Shown here: positions 54,567-63,465 of the stretch, in pieces
Numbering within the stretch: position 1 is the first letter of the stretch
Layout of the letters: every line of letters begins with the position of its first letter
The notes under the pieces: generated by a model
Told to the model about the DNA's origin: nothing
Database searches by the model: none
The model's input: the letters and a program-made list of their open reading frames with translations, nothing else
Assembly (NCBI GenBank): GCA_021841025.1
Contig: JAKBWA010000064.1
Span: forward strand, 62,001-126,000
Length of the DNA: 64,000 nt
Direction of reading: 5' to 3'
Origin: Bacillota bacterium
GTDB lineage: Bacteria; Bacillota; Sulfobacillia; Sulfobacillales; Sulfobacillaceae
Made by a program: the position numbers and the translations under genes

Positions 54567-55567
54567 AGGTGCGTTTCTTCCTCTCTCACCCGTTCTCGCA
54601 ACCGATTTTGGGTGTTCTTGTGACAATAATTGTAAGCCAATCGAATAGCGCTGTTAAACGCTTTACTCTGGCTGGCACCGTGTACTTTATAAACAATTTG
54701 TTCGAGTCCCAGCAACGGGGCTCCTCCGTATTCTTGATAATCCATCCGTCGTTTCAATGCCATCAGTCCGTCTTTTAGGAAGTACGCCGCAAGTTTCGTC
54801 GCAAAATTTTGCGTCAGGAGTCCCTTTAATTCTCCCATCAGATCCCGCGCCACACCCTCTGTCAGCTTGAGTGCGATATTCCCGCTAAATCCGTCTGTCA
54901 CAACAACATCGGCATGACCTTGTAAAAGCTCACGCGCCTCAATATTTCCGACAAAATTCAATCCCGATTTCTCCAACCGCTCGTAAGTTTCCCTGACCAA
55001 AGGGGTGCCCTTGCGCGGTTCTTCGCCTACATTCAAAAGACCAACCCTGGGGTTGTCAATGCCATACACTTCCTGGCAATAATAAGCCCCCATGATGCCA
55101 TATTGAACAAGCTGGGAAGCTTTGGGATCCAAGTTGGCTCCAACATCCAACAAAAGCAAACCCCATCCTCTCATCACCGGCAACAAAGCCGACAACGCGG
55201 GCCGTTCAATGCCGCTCATCCGTCCCACAACAAACAATCCGGCCGTCATCAAAGCTCCTGTGTTCCCGGCAGAAATCACCGCATCGGCCTTACCGGATTG
55301 CGCAAGCCGCATAGCTTGCACCATGGATGAGTCTGGTTTACGGCGTACCGCCTGTACAGGGGCTTCCCCCATCCCAATCACCTCAGGGGCATGATGAATA
55401 TGCACTCTGGTGTGACGGGGACGGTCTTTCCAAATGGACGTGATTTCGTCATGATCACCCACCAAGACGATTTCCAAATCCTCAATGTTCTCAACCGCCT
55501 GCAACGCCCCCAAAATAGGCGCGGATGGCGCGTGATCTCCACCCATCGCGTCAACCGCGATTTTCAC
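54563..55567 (-). CDS. plsX: Phosphate acyltransferase PlsX
   Basis: Makes acyl-phosphate from acyl-ACP for phospholipid synthesis, 334 aa, membrane-associated. It opens KIAVDAMGGDHAPSAPI, with SAGNTGALMTAGLF and VVTDGFSGNIALKLTEG. GTG 55567 is 7 nt after GGAGG and overlaps the fapR stop (GTGA). Confidence 0.97.
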   Translation of the reverse strand: MKIAVDAMGGDHAPSAPILGALQAVENIEDLEIVLVGDHDEITSIWKDRPRHTRVHIHHAPEVIGMGEAPVQAVRRKPDSSMVQAMRLAQSGKADAVISAGNTGALMTAGLFVVGRMSGIERPALSALLPVMRGWGLLLLDVGANLDPKASQLVQYGIMGAYYCQEVYGIDNPRVGLLNVGEEPRKGTPLVRETYERLEKSGLNFVGNIEARELLQGHADVVVTDGFSGNIALKLTEGVARDLMGELKGLLTQNFATKLAAYFLKDGLMALKRRMDYQEYGGAPLLGLEQIVYKVHGASQSKAFNSAIRLAYNYCHKNTQNRLRERVREEETHL

Positions 55568-56172
55568 GGTAAAGCCTCCTCTTTACGATCCTTCTTCACT
55601 CCCAATTTATGACCGTCAAAGGGGTCGGTCAGCACGACAAACTTTCCCCGGAAGACTGTGTTGTCACCAACACGGCTAATCACCAGCACAACCCACCGAT
55701 TGCCCCGACGGCGAATAACCTCGGCCCCTGCCACGATTTGCTGTCCCGCCCCCACTACATGCTTGAATTTAGCATTCGCGAGCCCAGTTACTGCACTGTC
55801 TCCATCCACAACGGCCAACGCCAGGGAATCAGCTTGAGCATAAATAAAATGCGACTGAATAATACCAGATCCCACAAAGGCCATGGATTCATCCGTAGTC
55901 AGTAAAGAACGCCCGCTTTGGCCAATCACCAAGTCAACTAAATCGCCCACCATGTCCTGGCGTTTCAAAGTGCGGGTATGCACGACACTCAGACGCGCCA
56001 AGCCCTCTGAGCGAAGGCGCAGCTCCGGGATACCGAGATGAAGCCGATCCAGCCGTATCGTGGGAACACTCACTCCAAACTGTTGAGCCAGATCCTCATC
56101 CGTCTGCAAAGGATTTTCCCGAAGAGATTCAGCTAGTTTCCGTTGCCGCTCGACACGGTTTAAGCGAGCCAT
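55564..56172 (-). CDS. fapR: Fatty-acid/phospholipid regulator FapR
   Basis: Malonyl-CoA/ACP-sensing repressor, 202 aa. N-terminal DeoR-like HTH (LQTDEDLAQQFGVSVPTIRL DRL region) and a C-terminal hot-dog domain binding malonyl thioesters (FVGSGIIQSHFIYAQADSLA, TGLANAKFKHVVGAGQ). It leads plsX-fabH-fabD-fabG-acpP-fabF-rnc. The promoter carries a palindrome over the -10, which fits autoregulation. Confidence 0.95.
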   Translation of the reverse strand: MARLNRVERQRKLAESLRENPLQTDEDLAQQFGVSVPTIRLDRLHLGIPELRLRSEGLARLSVVHTRTLKRQDMVGDLVDLVIGQSGRSLLTTDESMAFVGSGIIQSHFIYAQADSLALAVVDGDSAVTGLANAKFKHVVGAGQQIVAGAEVIRRRGNRWVVLVISRVGDNTVFRGKFVVLTDPFDGHKLGVKKDRKEEALP

Positions 56173-56195
56173 ACGGCACCTCCACTTATGAACAA

Positions 56196-56224
56196 ATCAT
56201 ATGACTATGTCATAAATATGGCAA
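56196..56224 (-). promoter_or_regulatory. fapR operon promoter with palindromic operator
   Basis: TTGCCA (56224-56219), 17-nt spacer, TATGAT (56201-56196). Inside the spacer and touching the -10 lies TATGAC-TAT-GTCATA (56200-56214), a likely FapR site by position. It differs from the Bacillus FapR consensus as I recall it. Confidence 0.65.
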
Positions 56225-56260
56225 TAAAAAGATTCCATGACCACAAAAGCCATGGAATCT
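56223..56260 (-). terminator. Terminator of yceD-rpmF
   Basis: Minus strand AGATTCCATG, 11-nt loop, CATGGAATCT, then TTTTT. It abuts the fapR promoter -35. Confidence 0.85.
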
Positions 56261-56264
56261 CCCA

Positions 56265-56444
56265 TTAGACATCGTGTTGCACAACGATGCGGCCATTATA
56301 ATATCCACAGTGCGGGCAAACATGATGAGGCAATCTGTCCTGATGGCAACGTGGACACTCAACCCATTGCGGAGCCGTTAGCCGCCACATCGACCTCCTT
56401 TTGCGCGTCCTAGACCGCGACATCTTTTTCTTGGGAACAGCCAT
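56265..56444 (-). CDS. rpmF: 50S ribosomal protein L32
   Basis: 59 aa. Starts MAVPKKKMSRSRTRKRRS, the L32 signature. A zinc ribbon follows (CPRCHQDRLPHHVCPHCGYY). ATG 56444 is 6 nt after GGAGG. It is co-transcribed with the DUF177 gene and closed by a terminator. Confidence 0.97.
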   Translation of the reverse strand: MAVPKKKMSRSRTRKRRSMWRLTAPQWVECPRCHQDRLPHHVCPHCGYYNGRIVVQHDV

Positions 56445-56476
56445 ATTCTTCCTCCTCTATAACTTTCATACTCAGA

Positions 56477-56995
56477 TTACGATGACGAACTGTCCTCCGG
56501 AAACTTGAGTCGACTCAACTGAGCCCAACGATTATCCATCGACATTTCACAATGACATGTCCCCGTATTTAGATTTGTTCCGCATATGGGACATAGTCCA
56601 CGGCACTCCTCACCACAAATCGGAGCATAAGGAATGGATGCGCCGAAGGCATCAGCCACAATTTCGTCCAGCAAAACTTTGTCACCTTGAAAACGAAAAA
56701 AATCCTCATGAGGATCACTCGCTCCCGGTTCTTCGCGAAACTCTTCCGCTACCGAAAACGGTACGGGCAAATCAAACGTTTCGAGGCAACGTGAACAGAC
56801 CGCCTCAACATGCCCTACACCATCCAGCTCAACAATCAAGGCCCGGCCGACATTGCGCACAGTGACATCCATTTCCGCTGCTCCCCGCATGGGATACATG
56901 GAGCGCTCTTGCGCTACCTCCGGCCACTCTTCAGAGAGATGCTGCGTTTCCTCGCGACCTACCCATTTTTTAACATCGGAAACACGGATATGCAT
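56477..56995 (-). CDS. DUF177/YceD family protein (YlbN)
   Basis: 172 aa. Family members sit before rpmF and are linked to 23S rRNA levels. A zinc-binding pair is visible: CSRCLETFDLPV and CGEECRGLCPICGTNLN. ATG 56995 follows GAGGTGG. A near-consensus promoter is directly upstream. Confidence 0.88.
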   Translation of the reverse strand: MHIRVSDVKKWVGREETQHLSEEWPEVAQERSMYPMRGAAEMDVTVRNVGRALIVELDGVGHVEAVCSRCLETFDLPVPFSVAEEFREEPGASDPHEDFFRFQGDKVLLDEIVADAFGASIPYAPICGEECRGLCPICGTNLNTGTCHCEMSMDNRWAQLSRLKFPEDSSSS

Positions 56996-57022
56996 ACAGC
57001 CCACCTCGCAAAACTCCAATGA

Positions 57023-57052
57023 ATTATAGCCATTACCCACATTGTCTGTCAA
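57023..57052 (-). promoter_or_regulatory. Promoter of yceD-rpmF
   Basis: TTGACA (57052-57047), 18 nt, TATAAT (57028-57023): consensus in both hexamers. Confidence 0.85.
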
Positions 57053-57103
57053 CTTCTTGGCTTGGACTGGGCCAGGACCTCCTTAACTGTATTGTATCAT
57101 GTC

Positions 57104-58774
57104 TCACAGATGCTTCTTGGCCACCCATTCGACAAACGCCCATACGGCAAGGGCTGCCACTAAGAAGAAACCGATGTCCGCAACAGGAACACCACCGATT
57201 CGCGTAAGATGATCTTTATACACAATGAACGCTGTCCCAAGCATAATGGCCCCAAGTAATAAACTTAGAGCTACACGGTTTATCAGTTTCTCCCAATGAG
57301 CTAGGATTCTCTCAATATGCCTATCTTCCACCACAATCCGGAATTCCCCGCGCCCGAGAGTATTCAACACCGCCTTGATGTCACGGGGACCGTCAGAGAT
57401 TAGATGAGACCAATCTGCGCCAATATCGGCAATGTTCTCAACCCACTGGGAGGGACTGAAGCGAGCCCATAAGAGTCGAGGTGCCAGCTTTTGTCCAAGT
57501 TCCACTAAAGACAAACGACTGTCCAATTGACGCACCACGCCATCCGCAATAATAACCGTCCGTGCCAGCAATGTGTACTCGCTAGGGAGGCGAATATGGT
57601 ACTTTTGCGTTAGGTGAAGCAGTGCTGCAATGGCTTGGCCCACATTAAAATTTTGTAAGTCGGCATCATAATACCGCCGTCGCAACAACTCCACATCATA
57701 ATAGAGCCGTTCCGTATCCACATGAGGCGGAGCTACGCCCATAGCCAACAAGGCTGAAACTACCTTGTCAGAGCGTCCTCGAGTAAGAGCGATAATTAAA
57801 TCCAAAGAGCATTTTCGCATTGGAGGTGAAAACATACCAACAAGCCCCCAATCCAAAAATACAAGCATTCCATTTTCCATCACATGGACATTACCGGGAT
57901 GAGGGTCTGCGTGAAACAGTCCCGCAACAAAAACTTGATTATAAATGGCCTCTATGTAGCGTTCCGCGATGTTGCTTACATCCAATCCCATATTTTTTAA
58001 CATATTGGTATCGGATATTTTGACCCCTGATATCTCGTCAAGAACCAAAACATCCGGATGTGTCAAATCCAAAATTGGCAAGGGCACCCGGTAGGCGGGG
58101 TTCTTAAACGTTTTGTGGGCCAAAGCAGTATAATGTGCCTCTGTCGTAAAGTCCAATTCGTTGTGAAGGGCGTTAATGAGTTCTTCCACCACATGTCTTA
58201 AATCATACTGCCTCGCCCATTCACTGCGTTTTTCTGCCAAAGTGGACAAACTTCTCAGAATAGCGAAATCCGCTTCACTGCGCTGCACGATTCCAGGTCT
58301 GCGAACTTTGAGCACCACCCGGCGCCCATCTTTGAGCACGCCGCGGTGCACTTGTCCAATCGAAGCGGAAGCCAGCGGTTGGGGTTCCAAATCCTCCAGA
58401 ACCTTCGATAATGGCATGGACCAAGCAGCGGTCAGAATATTTTTCACCGCATCAAAACTGAAGGCCGGAACATCGTCTTGAAGGCGCGACAAAGCTTGAA
58501 TCAACGATGCGGGGAGAAGATCCGGACGCGTTGACGCCAACTGTCCCAATTTGACGTATGTTGGTCCCAAAGCGGCAAGCACCAGTACTAGCCGCTCGGG
58601 CCAGTTCGCGTCCATGTCTGGTTGAAATTTTCCCAATAAGCGTGTGGACCAGGGCAGATACCGGGAGAGGCCTAGGCGGTCCAGAACCATAACGAACCCA
58701 TGCCGAGCCAACACGTCTACAATTTCCCGAGTTCTGTGCCAGTGTTTTTGTTTGATAGTCATAAATCCAGGCAT
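57104..58774 (-). CDS. ABC1/UbiB-like atypical kinase
   Basis: 556 aa. The ABC1 N-terminal motif is ALGPTYVKLGQLASTRPDLLP (KxGQ). ASIGQVHRGVLKDGRRVVLKV is the A-rich loop and lysine, and HADPHPGNVHV with FLDWGLVG supplies the catalytic and metal sites. Two TM segments end the protein (VALSLLLGAIMLGTAFIVY and VADIGFFLVAALAVWAFVEW). The family supports quinone or lipid metabolism through an ATPase activity. ATG 58774 has a weak ribosome site. Confidence 0.88.
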   Translation of the reverse strand: MPGFMTIKQKHWHRTREIVDVLARHGFVMVLDRLGLSRYLPWSTRLLGKFQPDMDANWPERLVLVLAALGPTYVKLGQLASTRPDLLPASLIQALSRLQDDVPAFSFDAVKNILTAAWSMPLSKVLEDLEPQPLASASIGQVHRGVLKDGRRVVLKVRRPGIVQRSEADFAILRSLSTLAEKRSEWARQYDLRHVVEELINALHNELDFTTEAHYTALAHKTFKNPAYRVPLPILDLTHPDVLVLDEISGVKISDTNMLKNMGLDVSNIAERYIEAIYNQVFVAGLFHADPHPGNVHVMENGMLVFLDWGLVGMFSPPMRKCSLDLIIALTRGRSDKVVSALLAMGVAPPHVDTERLYYDVELLRRRYYDADLQNFNVGQAIAALLHLTQKYHIRLPSEYTLLARTVIIADGVVRQLDSRLSLVELGQKLAPRLLWARFSPSQWVENIADIGADWSHLISDGPRDIKAVLNTLGRGEFRIVVEDRHIERILAHWEKLINRVALSLLLGAIMLGTAFIVYKDHLTRIGGVPVADIGFFLVAALAVWAFVEWVAKKHL

Positions 58775-58898
58775 CTAAGAACGACTCGCTTCCAACACCT
58801 GAACCTCATCGCGCAATCCATAGTTTGCGAAGTCTTGGTTTCAATATCCATATCCCATGGGCATATAAGAGCACAGCCCCCAAACGGCACGGCAAACA

Positions 58899-59459
58899 TC
58901 ATTCTTTATTGCCGCTCCCTTTGGTTCCGTGACCCAACACCTGTTCGATTTTGCTGGCAATTTCCTGACTCTGTCGAATCACACTCCGCAACTTCTTAAG
59001 ATTAGTTTCCAATTCTTGGCTCAACTCATACTGAGCATGTGTCAAAACTTCGGCAACAGATTGCTCCTTGGTCTCAGACCCTTTCGAGTGCACTTTCGCT
59101 CTTTTGGATTTGGAACTCTCGCCTACATCGGACGCCTTGGAATCTTTCGACTCCTCATGGGAGCTGGAGTGCTTTTGGCTGTTTTGAGAATTTTTTTTGG
59201 AATCCGAGCTATCATGGGATTTCTCCTGAGCTCCTTGTTGCGTTCCCTGCATTTCCAGAATTTCCTTATGAATAAGTTGGCGCAACGCTTTAAGGTTCTT
59301 TTTTTTCCCGTCTGATCCGCCCGACGAACGCATTGATTCCTCTTCTGATGCTACAGAATCCGAATCCTCATCCGTCTTCATACGGCTGAGTTCCTGCCGA
59401 ACCACCTCGCGTATAGACTGCTCATTATCATGGCCATCCGCTGTGCCTTGAATCCCCAT
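58899..59459 (-). CDS. Ser/Lys-rich charged protein, unknown
   Basis: 186 aa. Helical ends (DNEQSIREVVRQELSRM and ELETNLKKLRSVIRQSQEIA) flank a low-complexity Ser/Lys/Glu middle of about 100 residues. No TM or signal peptide. ATG 59459 follows GGGAGGG. It sits between the Lon-like protease and UbiB genes where Bacillus has ylbM. The paired end helices suggest a coiled-coil scaffold with a disordered linker. Function unknown. Confidence 0.65.
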   Translation of the reverse strand: MGIQGTADGHDNEQSIREVVRQELSRMKTDEDSDSVASEEESMRSSGGSDGKKKNLKALRQLIHKEILEMQGTQQGAQEKSHDSSDSKKNSQNSQKHSSSHEESKDSKASDVGESSKSKRAKVHSKGSETKEQSVAEVLTHAQYELSQELETNLKKLRSVIRQSQEIASKIEQVLGHGTKGSGNKE

Positions 59460-59516
59460 AGCTATCCCTCCCACAGATTTCTCTGTCGCAAGTAGTATGG
59501 GATAAAGAAGCCACGT

Positions 59517-60539
59517 CTATGCCTTTTGATTCGTCGATTTTTGAAGATCGTGCAAGGCTTGAGTGAGATTCGTCACGGGATAAATTTTCATCCCGTATCC
59601 CTTCTTTTTATTCATGGCTTCAGCTTTAGCATAGTTGGCTTTCGGGCAGAGAAAAATTGTGGCGCCAGCCCGGTGCACAGTAATAACTTTCTGCGCAACC
59701 CCACCGATGGGCAACACTTTTCCTGAGGGAGTAACCTCTCCCGTTCCCGCCACATTGCGTCCTTTGGCTAAGTTGGTTCCGGTAATTTGGGAATAAATCG
59801 CTAGAGCAAACATCATGCCCGCACTGGGACCGCCGATATTACCACTATTAATAGTGACCGGTCGCGGAACAACTGGGGTCGTAAGACTCGTAATCATTAC
59901 CCCAATGGCTGGAGCGCTGTCATGCGGAATATGTGTTGTGCGAATGGGCACAACTTGCGTCTGATGATGGTATTTCACGGTAAAGGGCACCACTTCACCG
60001 AATTTAAAGTGCTTCTTCATAATCCCATGAACCTGCTTCGGGCTACTCACAGGATATGAACCGACCTTGGTGATTAGATCCCCTGGCTTCAGCTTGCCGC
60101 GAGCATTGCCGGTTTTCAAAACCGACAACACCAGTGCCCCGGGTACCGTTTTGACATAGGCGTGAAGCCCGGCCAGTTTTTCTCCTGCCACTTCAGCGGT
60201 CAATTTGCTGTTTAACATCAGATTGGCATTAAACTGAATATACTGTTTCATATTTAAGCCACCCATGGCATAACTGGCTTTCAACAGTTCCACATTAGGA
60301 TCCAGACGGGACCCCAGATACGTCAGTTCATTAACCCGCGCTATACCGACTGCTACCATAAACAGCTGCCCTTTGTTATGTTGTTTACCGCCTTTTACCC
60401 TGACCATCTGCGCCAAATTTCCCGTCACACCGGGATATACCACAATGTACGGCGTAGGAATAAACCACAATACAATGGCAGCAATAATCAAAATCACAAA
60501 ACTCCAGATGATCCACTTCAGGGATTTTCGTTTGGTCAT
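59517..60539 (-). CDS. PDZ domain Lon-like serine protease (YlbL)
   Basis: 340 aa, N-terminal TM anchor (WIIWSFVILIIAAIVLWF), PDZ-like domain (about 125-190, ARGKLKPGDLITKVGSYPV) and a Lon-type catalytic domain. The catalytic Ser is in GGPSAGMMFALAIY and Lys in GGVAQKVITVHRAG. Order rsmD-coaD-ylbK-ylbL is as in Bacillus. Confidence 0.92.
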   Translation of the reverse strand: MTKRKSLKWIIWSFVILIIAAIVLWFIPTPYIVVYPGVTGNLAQMVRVKGGKQHNKGQLFMVAVGIARVNELTYLGSRLDPNVELLKASYAMGGLNMKQYIQFNANLMLNSKLTAEVAGEKLAGLHAYVKTVPGALVLSVLKTGNARGKLKPGDLITKVGSYPVSSPKQVHGIMKKHFKFGEVVPFTVKYHHQTQVVPIRTTHIPHDSAPAIGVMITSLTTPVVPRPVTINSGNIGGPSAGMMFALAIYSQITGTNLAKGRNVAGTGEVTPSGKVLPIGGVAQKVITVHRAGATIFLCPKANYAKAEAMNKKKGYGMKIYPVTNLTQALHDLQKSTNQKA

Positions 60540-60581
60540 TTAATGCCTCCTTGCCCTTTGTCGGTCGACAACCACGTTGAA

Positions 60582-61349
60582 TTAGCTGTTGAGCTTTTGC
60601 ATAATCAGCCCGATAGCTTGTTCGCAGGCCTCTTCCCCCGCCCGAACCAATTCTTCCACGTGACCAAAATGAGCATCACGGATAAAGCCCACTTGTGGTT
60701 CGATTACAACGTCAGCCTCCACGGGTTGATAACGCCGTAAGTCTCGTACCATAATATCAAATGTCTGAAACAGCACATCAAACATTGAATTCACTTGAGG
60801 TGAGAGATCCACGCCAACATCAACCGCAACCACGAGATTATGAGGCATTGTCCGGGCTACATTAACCGGTACCCGGTTAACAACCCCGCCATCGACTAAT
60901 ATTCGCCCGTCCATGACCACCGGACTGAAAATCCCCGGGACTGAGGCAGTTGCACGGATAGCTCGCGCTAAGGGACCAGAGTTCAAAACGACCTCCGTTC
61001 CTTTTTCAATGTCCACGGCAACGACTTGCAAAGGAGGACGGCAGTCTTCAAATGATTTTCCTTGCGTAAACAGGTTAATGAGTCCCTCAAGTTTTTTTCC
61101 TGCTAACAATCCCATCCGAGACACGGAAAAATCTATCCAGTGGGTACGCCTTATTCTCTTTACCAGATTCTCCAACATTTCCCCTGAGTACCCGCTGGCA
61201 TAAAGAGCTCCGATCACTCCACCCATGCTGGATCCGGCAATGCCGGATATAGGAATCTGGTACCGTTCCAAGACTTTTAATACCCCGATATGAGCCAGTC
61301 CCCGGGATCCACCCGCTGATAGCGCCAATGCTATTCCTTGTGTCTTCAT
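60582..61349 (-). CDS. Patatin-like phospholipase (YlbK/RssA)
   Basis: 255 aa. Oxyanion motif SAGGSRGLAHIGVLK, nucleophile GSSMGG and Asp in VDGGVVNRVPV. Serine-aspartate dyad lipid hydrolase, cytoplasmic. ATG 61349 has a weak site; GTG 61367 is an alternative. Confidence 0.9.
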   Translation of the reverse strand: MKTQGIALALSAGGSRGLAHIGVLKVLERYQIPISGIAGSSMGGVIGALYASGYSGEMLENLVKRIRRTHWIDFSVSRMGLLAGKKLEGLINLFTQGKSFEDCRPPLQVVAVDIEKGTEVVLNSGPLARAIRATASVPGIFSPVVMDGRILVDGGVVNRVPVNVARTMPHNLVVAVDVGVDLSPQVNSMFDVLFQTFDIMVRDLRRYQPVEADVVIEPQVGFIRDAHFGHVEELVRAGEEACEQAIGLIMQKLNS

Positions 61350-61844
61350 GCGTTTTGACGCCCTCACCCCCGAAACACTATCTTCGTAAGGATACGTACC
61401 GACTCTTTTCTCTTCGTGGATTGAGGATGTTCATTCCACTTCTTAATATGTGCTCCGCGCGCAATCCCTACAACGTACTTGTCTCGAAATTACCGGCAAT
61501 TTTCCTATCACCAGTTTACCCAATGTTCTTGAATAACTGAGCTGTCACACTCCATTTGGCGTTTCAAAAGACCAATAAAGTCTCACCTTTTCTGTTTCTC
61601 CCCTTTAAGCTAACCTCGGTTGCAAGGAATTGATCTGGAGGCCGGTTATCTTGTTACGCTGGAGAGCACATGAGTCACTTCAACTATCGGCTGCATAGGC
61701 GTAATAGACTGGGTTGTCTTGAATGTGTGATATGTTCACTATTGTAGCGATGTCCCTCATGCCACGCCAAAATTGTTCCGGCTCACCACGTTAACGGACG
61801 CCGGGCGGCGGTCATATTCTTTTTGCAATGACGGACAGCCACGA
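61350..61844. other. Intergenic stretch without a recognised gene
   Basis: About 495 bp; no convincing ORF, RNA motif or terminator was seen. A mild palindrome CGCCGCCCGGCG is near 61800. Confidence 0.4.
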
Positions 61845-62309
61845 TTATTCTTTGCGCAATTCCGCTCGGTTGGCTTCCAAATTTTCTGCCGTCTGGTGCA
61901 ACTCCGCCACCAGCCTAGCCAGAATTTCATCGGCATAGGAGCGCGCACCGATATGAATCTCATGAGCCGTATTGCGGGCCTGATCGATTATTTGATCAGC
62001 CTTTCGCCTGGCTTCCTGTAAGACCTGAGATTCGTTGGACAATTTTTCAACTTGGCCTTGAGCATGGGTAATGAGAATATCTGCCTGTTCCCCTGCCTCG
62101 CGCAAAATCCGGTCACGCTCCTGGATAATCCAACGAGCCTGTTTAATTTCTTCAGGCAGAACGTGTTGAATTTGGGTAATCAATGTGGTGAGTTCAGCCT
62201 CATCCATCAACACCCTTCCCGTCCAGGGCAAATGCCTGGATTGTCGGATGAGGTCGCGAAACCGATCCAAAAGAGCACCTAACTCCGACGTCATAGGTTC
62301 ATTGGTCAT
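61845..62309 (-). CDS. Coiled-coil protein downstream of coaD
   Basis: 154 aa, almost all helical and charged, resembling ATP synthase b-subunit-type coiled coils (REAGEQADILITHAQGQV, ARRKADQIIDQARNTAHEI). No membrane segment. Similar proteins next to coaD occur in other Firmicutes without known function. ATG overlaps the coaD stop (ATGA), with GAGGA upstream. Confidence 0.75.
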   Translation of the reverse strand: MTNEPMTSELGALLDRFRDLIRQSRHLPWTGRVLMDEAELTTLITQIQHVLPEEIKQARWIIQERDRILREAGEQADILITHAQGQVEKLSNESQVLQEARRKADQIIDQARNTAHEIHIGARSYADEILARLVAELHQTAENLEANRAELRKE

Positions 62310-62803
62310 ACTGATCCTCGATTTCTGTAGAATTTTTCGTGTAGCGCGGACTCGACCTGATCAGGAACCAAATTTTTTAACTCAGCACCGTAAGACGCCA
62401 GTTCTTTGATCAAGGTTGAGCTTAGATAAGAATATTTCTCTCCGGTAAGAATAAATATCGTTTCCAGATCAGGAGCCATCTTTTTGTTCATCAAAGCAAT
62501 TTGAAATTCGTAATCAAAATCCAGTACCGCCCGCAGTCCCCGCACGATCGCGTTGACCCCACGCTTTTGAGCGTAGCGCACCAAGAGGTCATTGCTTTGT
62601 TCGACACTCACATTAGCGATATGTTTAATGGATTCATGCACCATTTGCAACCGCTCACTTTCCGAAAACAGGGGGGTTTTAGAAGTATTCACGAAGACCG
62701 CCACAATCAGCGTATCAAACAGTTTTGCTGCCCTTTCGATAACATCAACGTGCCCCAGGTGAATCGGATCGAAAGAACCTGGATAAACTGCGATCCTTTC
62801 CAT
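62306..62803 (-). CDS. coaD: Phosphopantetheine adenylyltransferase
   Basis: Fourth step of CoA synthesis, 165 aa. AVYPGSFDPIHLGHVDVIERA holds the HxGH motif, AIVRGLRAVLDFDYE and EKYSYLSSTLIKEL (ISSTxxR-like) follow. ATG 62803 is 7 nt after GGGGG. Confidence 0.97.
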   Translation of the reverse strand: MERIAVYPGSFDPIHLGHVDVIERAAKLFDTLIVAVFVNTSKTPLFSESERLQMVHESIKHIANVSVEQSNDLLVRYAQKRGVNAIVRGLRAVLDFDYEFQIALMNKKMAPDLETIFILTGEKYSYLSSTLIKELASYGAELKNLVPDQVESALHEKFYRNRGSV

Positions 62804-62853
62804 CACCGTTCCCCCTTCCCATCCAGTCCAGCCTTAGGAATCTGGCGCGAGTA

Positions 62854-63393
62854 TCATGCCATCCAATAACTTAACATGGTTCCGCCGTACTTTCTTTGCT
62901 TCCACAAAGTGAGGTTTTTAAATGGGCCAAAATCTTTTCCTGCGGGGTGTTCAACCAACAAAATTCCGCCATGACCCAATAATCCCGGCAGAGCTTGACC
63001 AACACTCTGACTCAATCCCTCACGCCATGGTGGATCACAAATAATTAAATCAAAGATCCGTTGTTGTTCCAACAAAGCCCTTATCGCCTGTTCCGCTGTG
63101 ATAGGCCACAATTCGGCCGATGCCGTGACGGCAAGTGTAGCAATATTCGCCCGAATGGACGCCTGTGCGTGTCGATTGGGTTCAACAAAAAGACACTGTT
63201 CGGCTCCCCATGACACGCTTTCCAATCCCATTGCTCCGCTTCCAGCATAGAGATCCAGCACCCGGGCTTGAAATAAATGATCCTTGAGACTATTAAACGC
63301 CGCCTCGCGAACTCGTTCGCCAGTTGGACGGGTAGATCGTCCTAGAGGTGCCGTAATTCGTCGCCCGGACAGTTCTCCCCCCACAATACGAAT
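62854..63393 (-). CDS. rsmD: 16S rRNA (guanine-966-N2) methyltransferase RsmD
   Basis: 179 aa. SAM site VLDLYAGSGAMGLES and catalytic IICDPPW (usually DPPY). The first classical start, GTG 63384, gives GGELSGRR and loses the family start MRI(V/I)xG. An ATT at 63393 restores IRIVGGELSG and is 7 nt after GGGGAG. GTG 63384 could use AAAGG instead, so both are possible. Confidence 0.93.
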   Translation of the reverse strand: MRIVGGELSGRRITAPLGRSTRPTGERVREAAFNSLKDHLFQARVLDLYAGSGAMGLESVSWGAEQCLFVEPNRHAQASIRANIATLAVTASAELWPITAEQAIRALLEQQRIFDLIICDPPWREGLSQSVGQALPGLLGHGGILLVEHPAGKDFGPFKNLTLWKQRKYGGTMLSYWMA

Positions 63394-63444
63394 CCTTTCA
63401 CTCCCCTTTTTGCATTACGAGAACTGATTGCTGATTGCACTGCC

Positions 63445-63453
63445 AGTATACCA
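63445..63453 (-). promoter_or_regulatory. Extended -10 promoter of rsmD-coaD
   Basis: TGGTATACT on the minus strand, about 50 nt before rsmD; -35 weak. Confidence 0.5.
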
Positions 63454-63465
63454 TTGACCCTTCCT

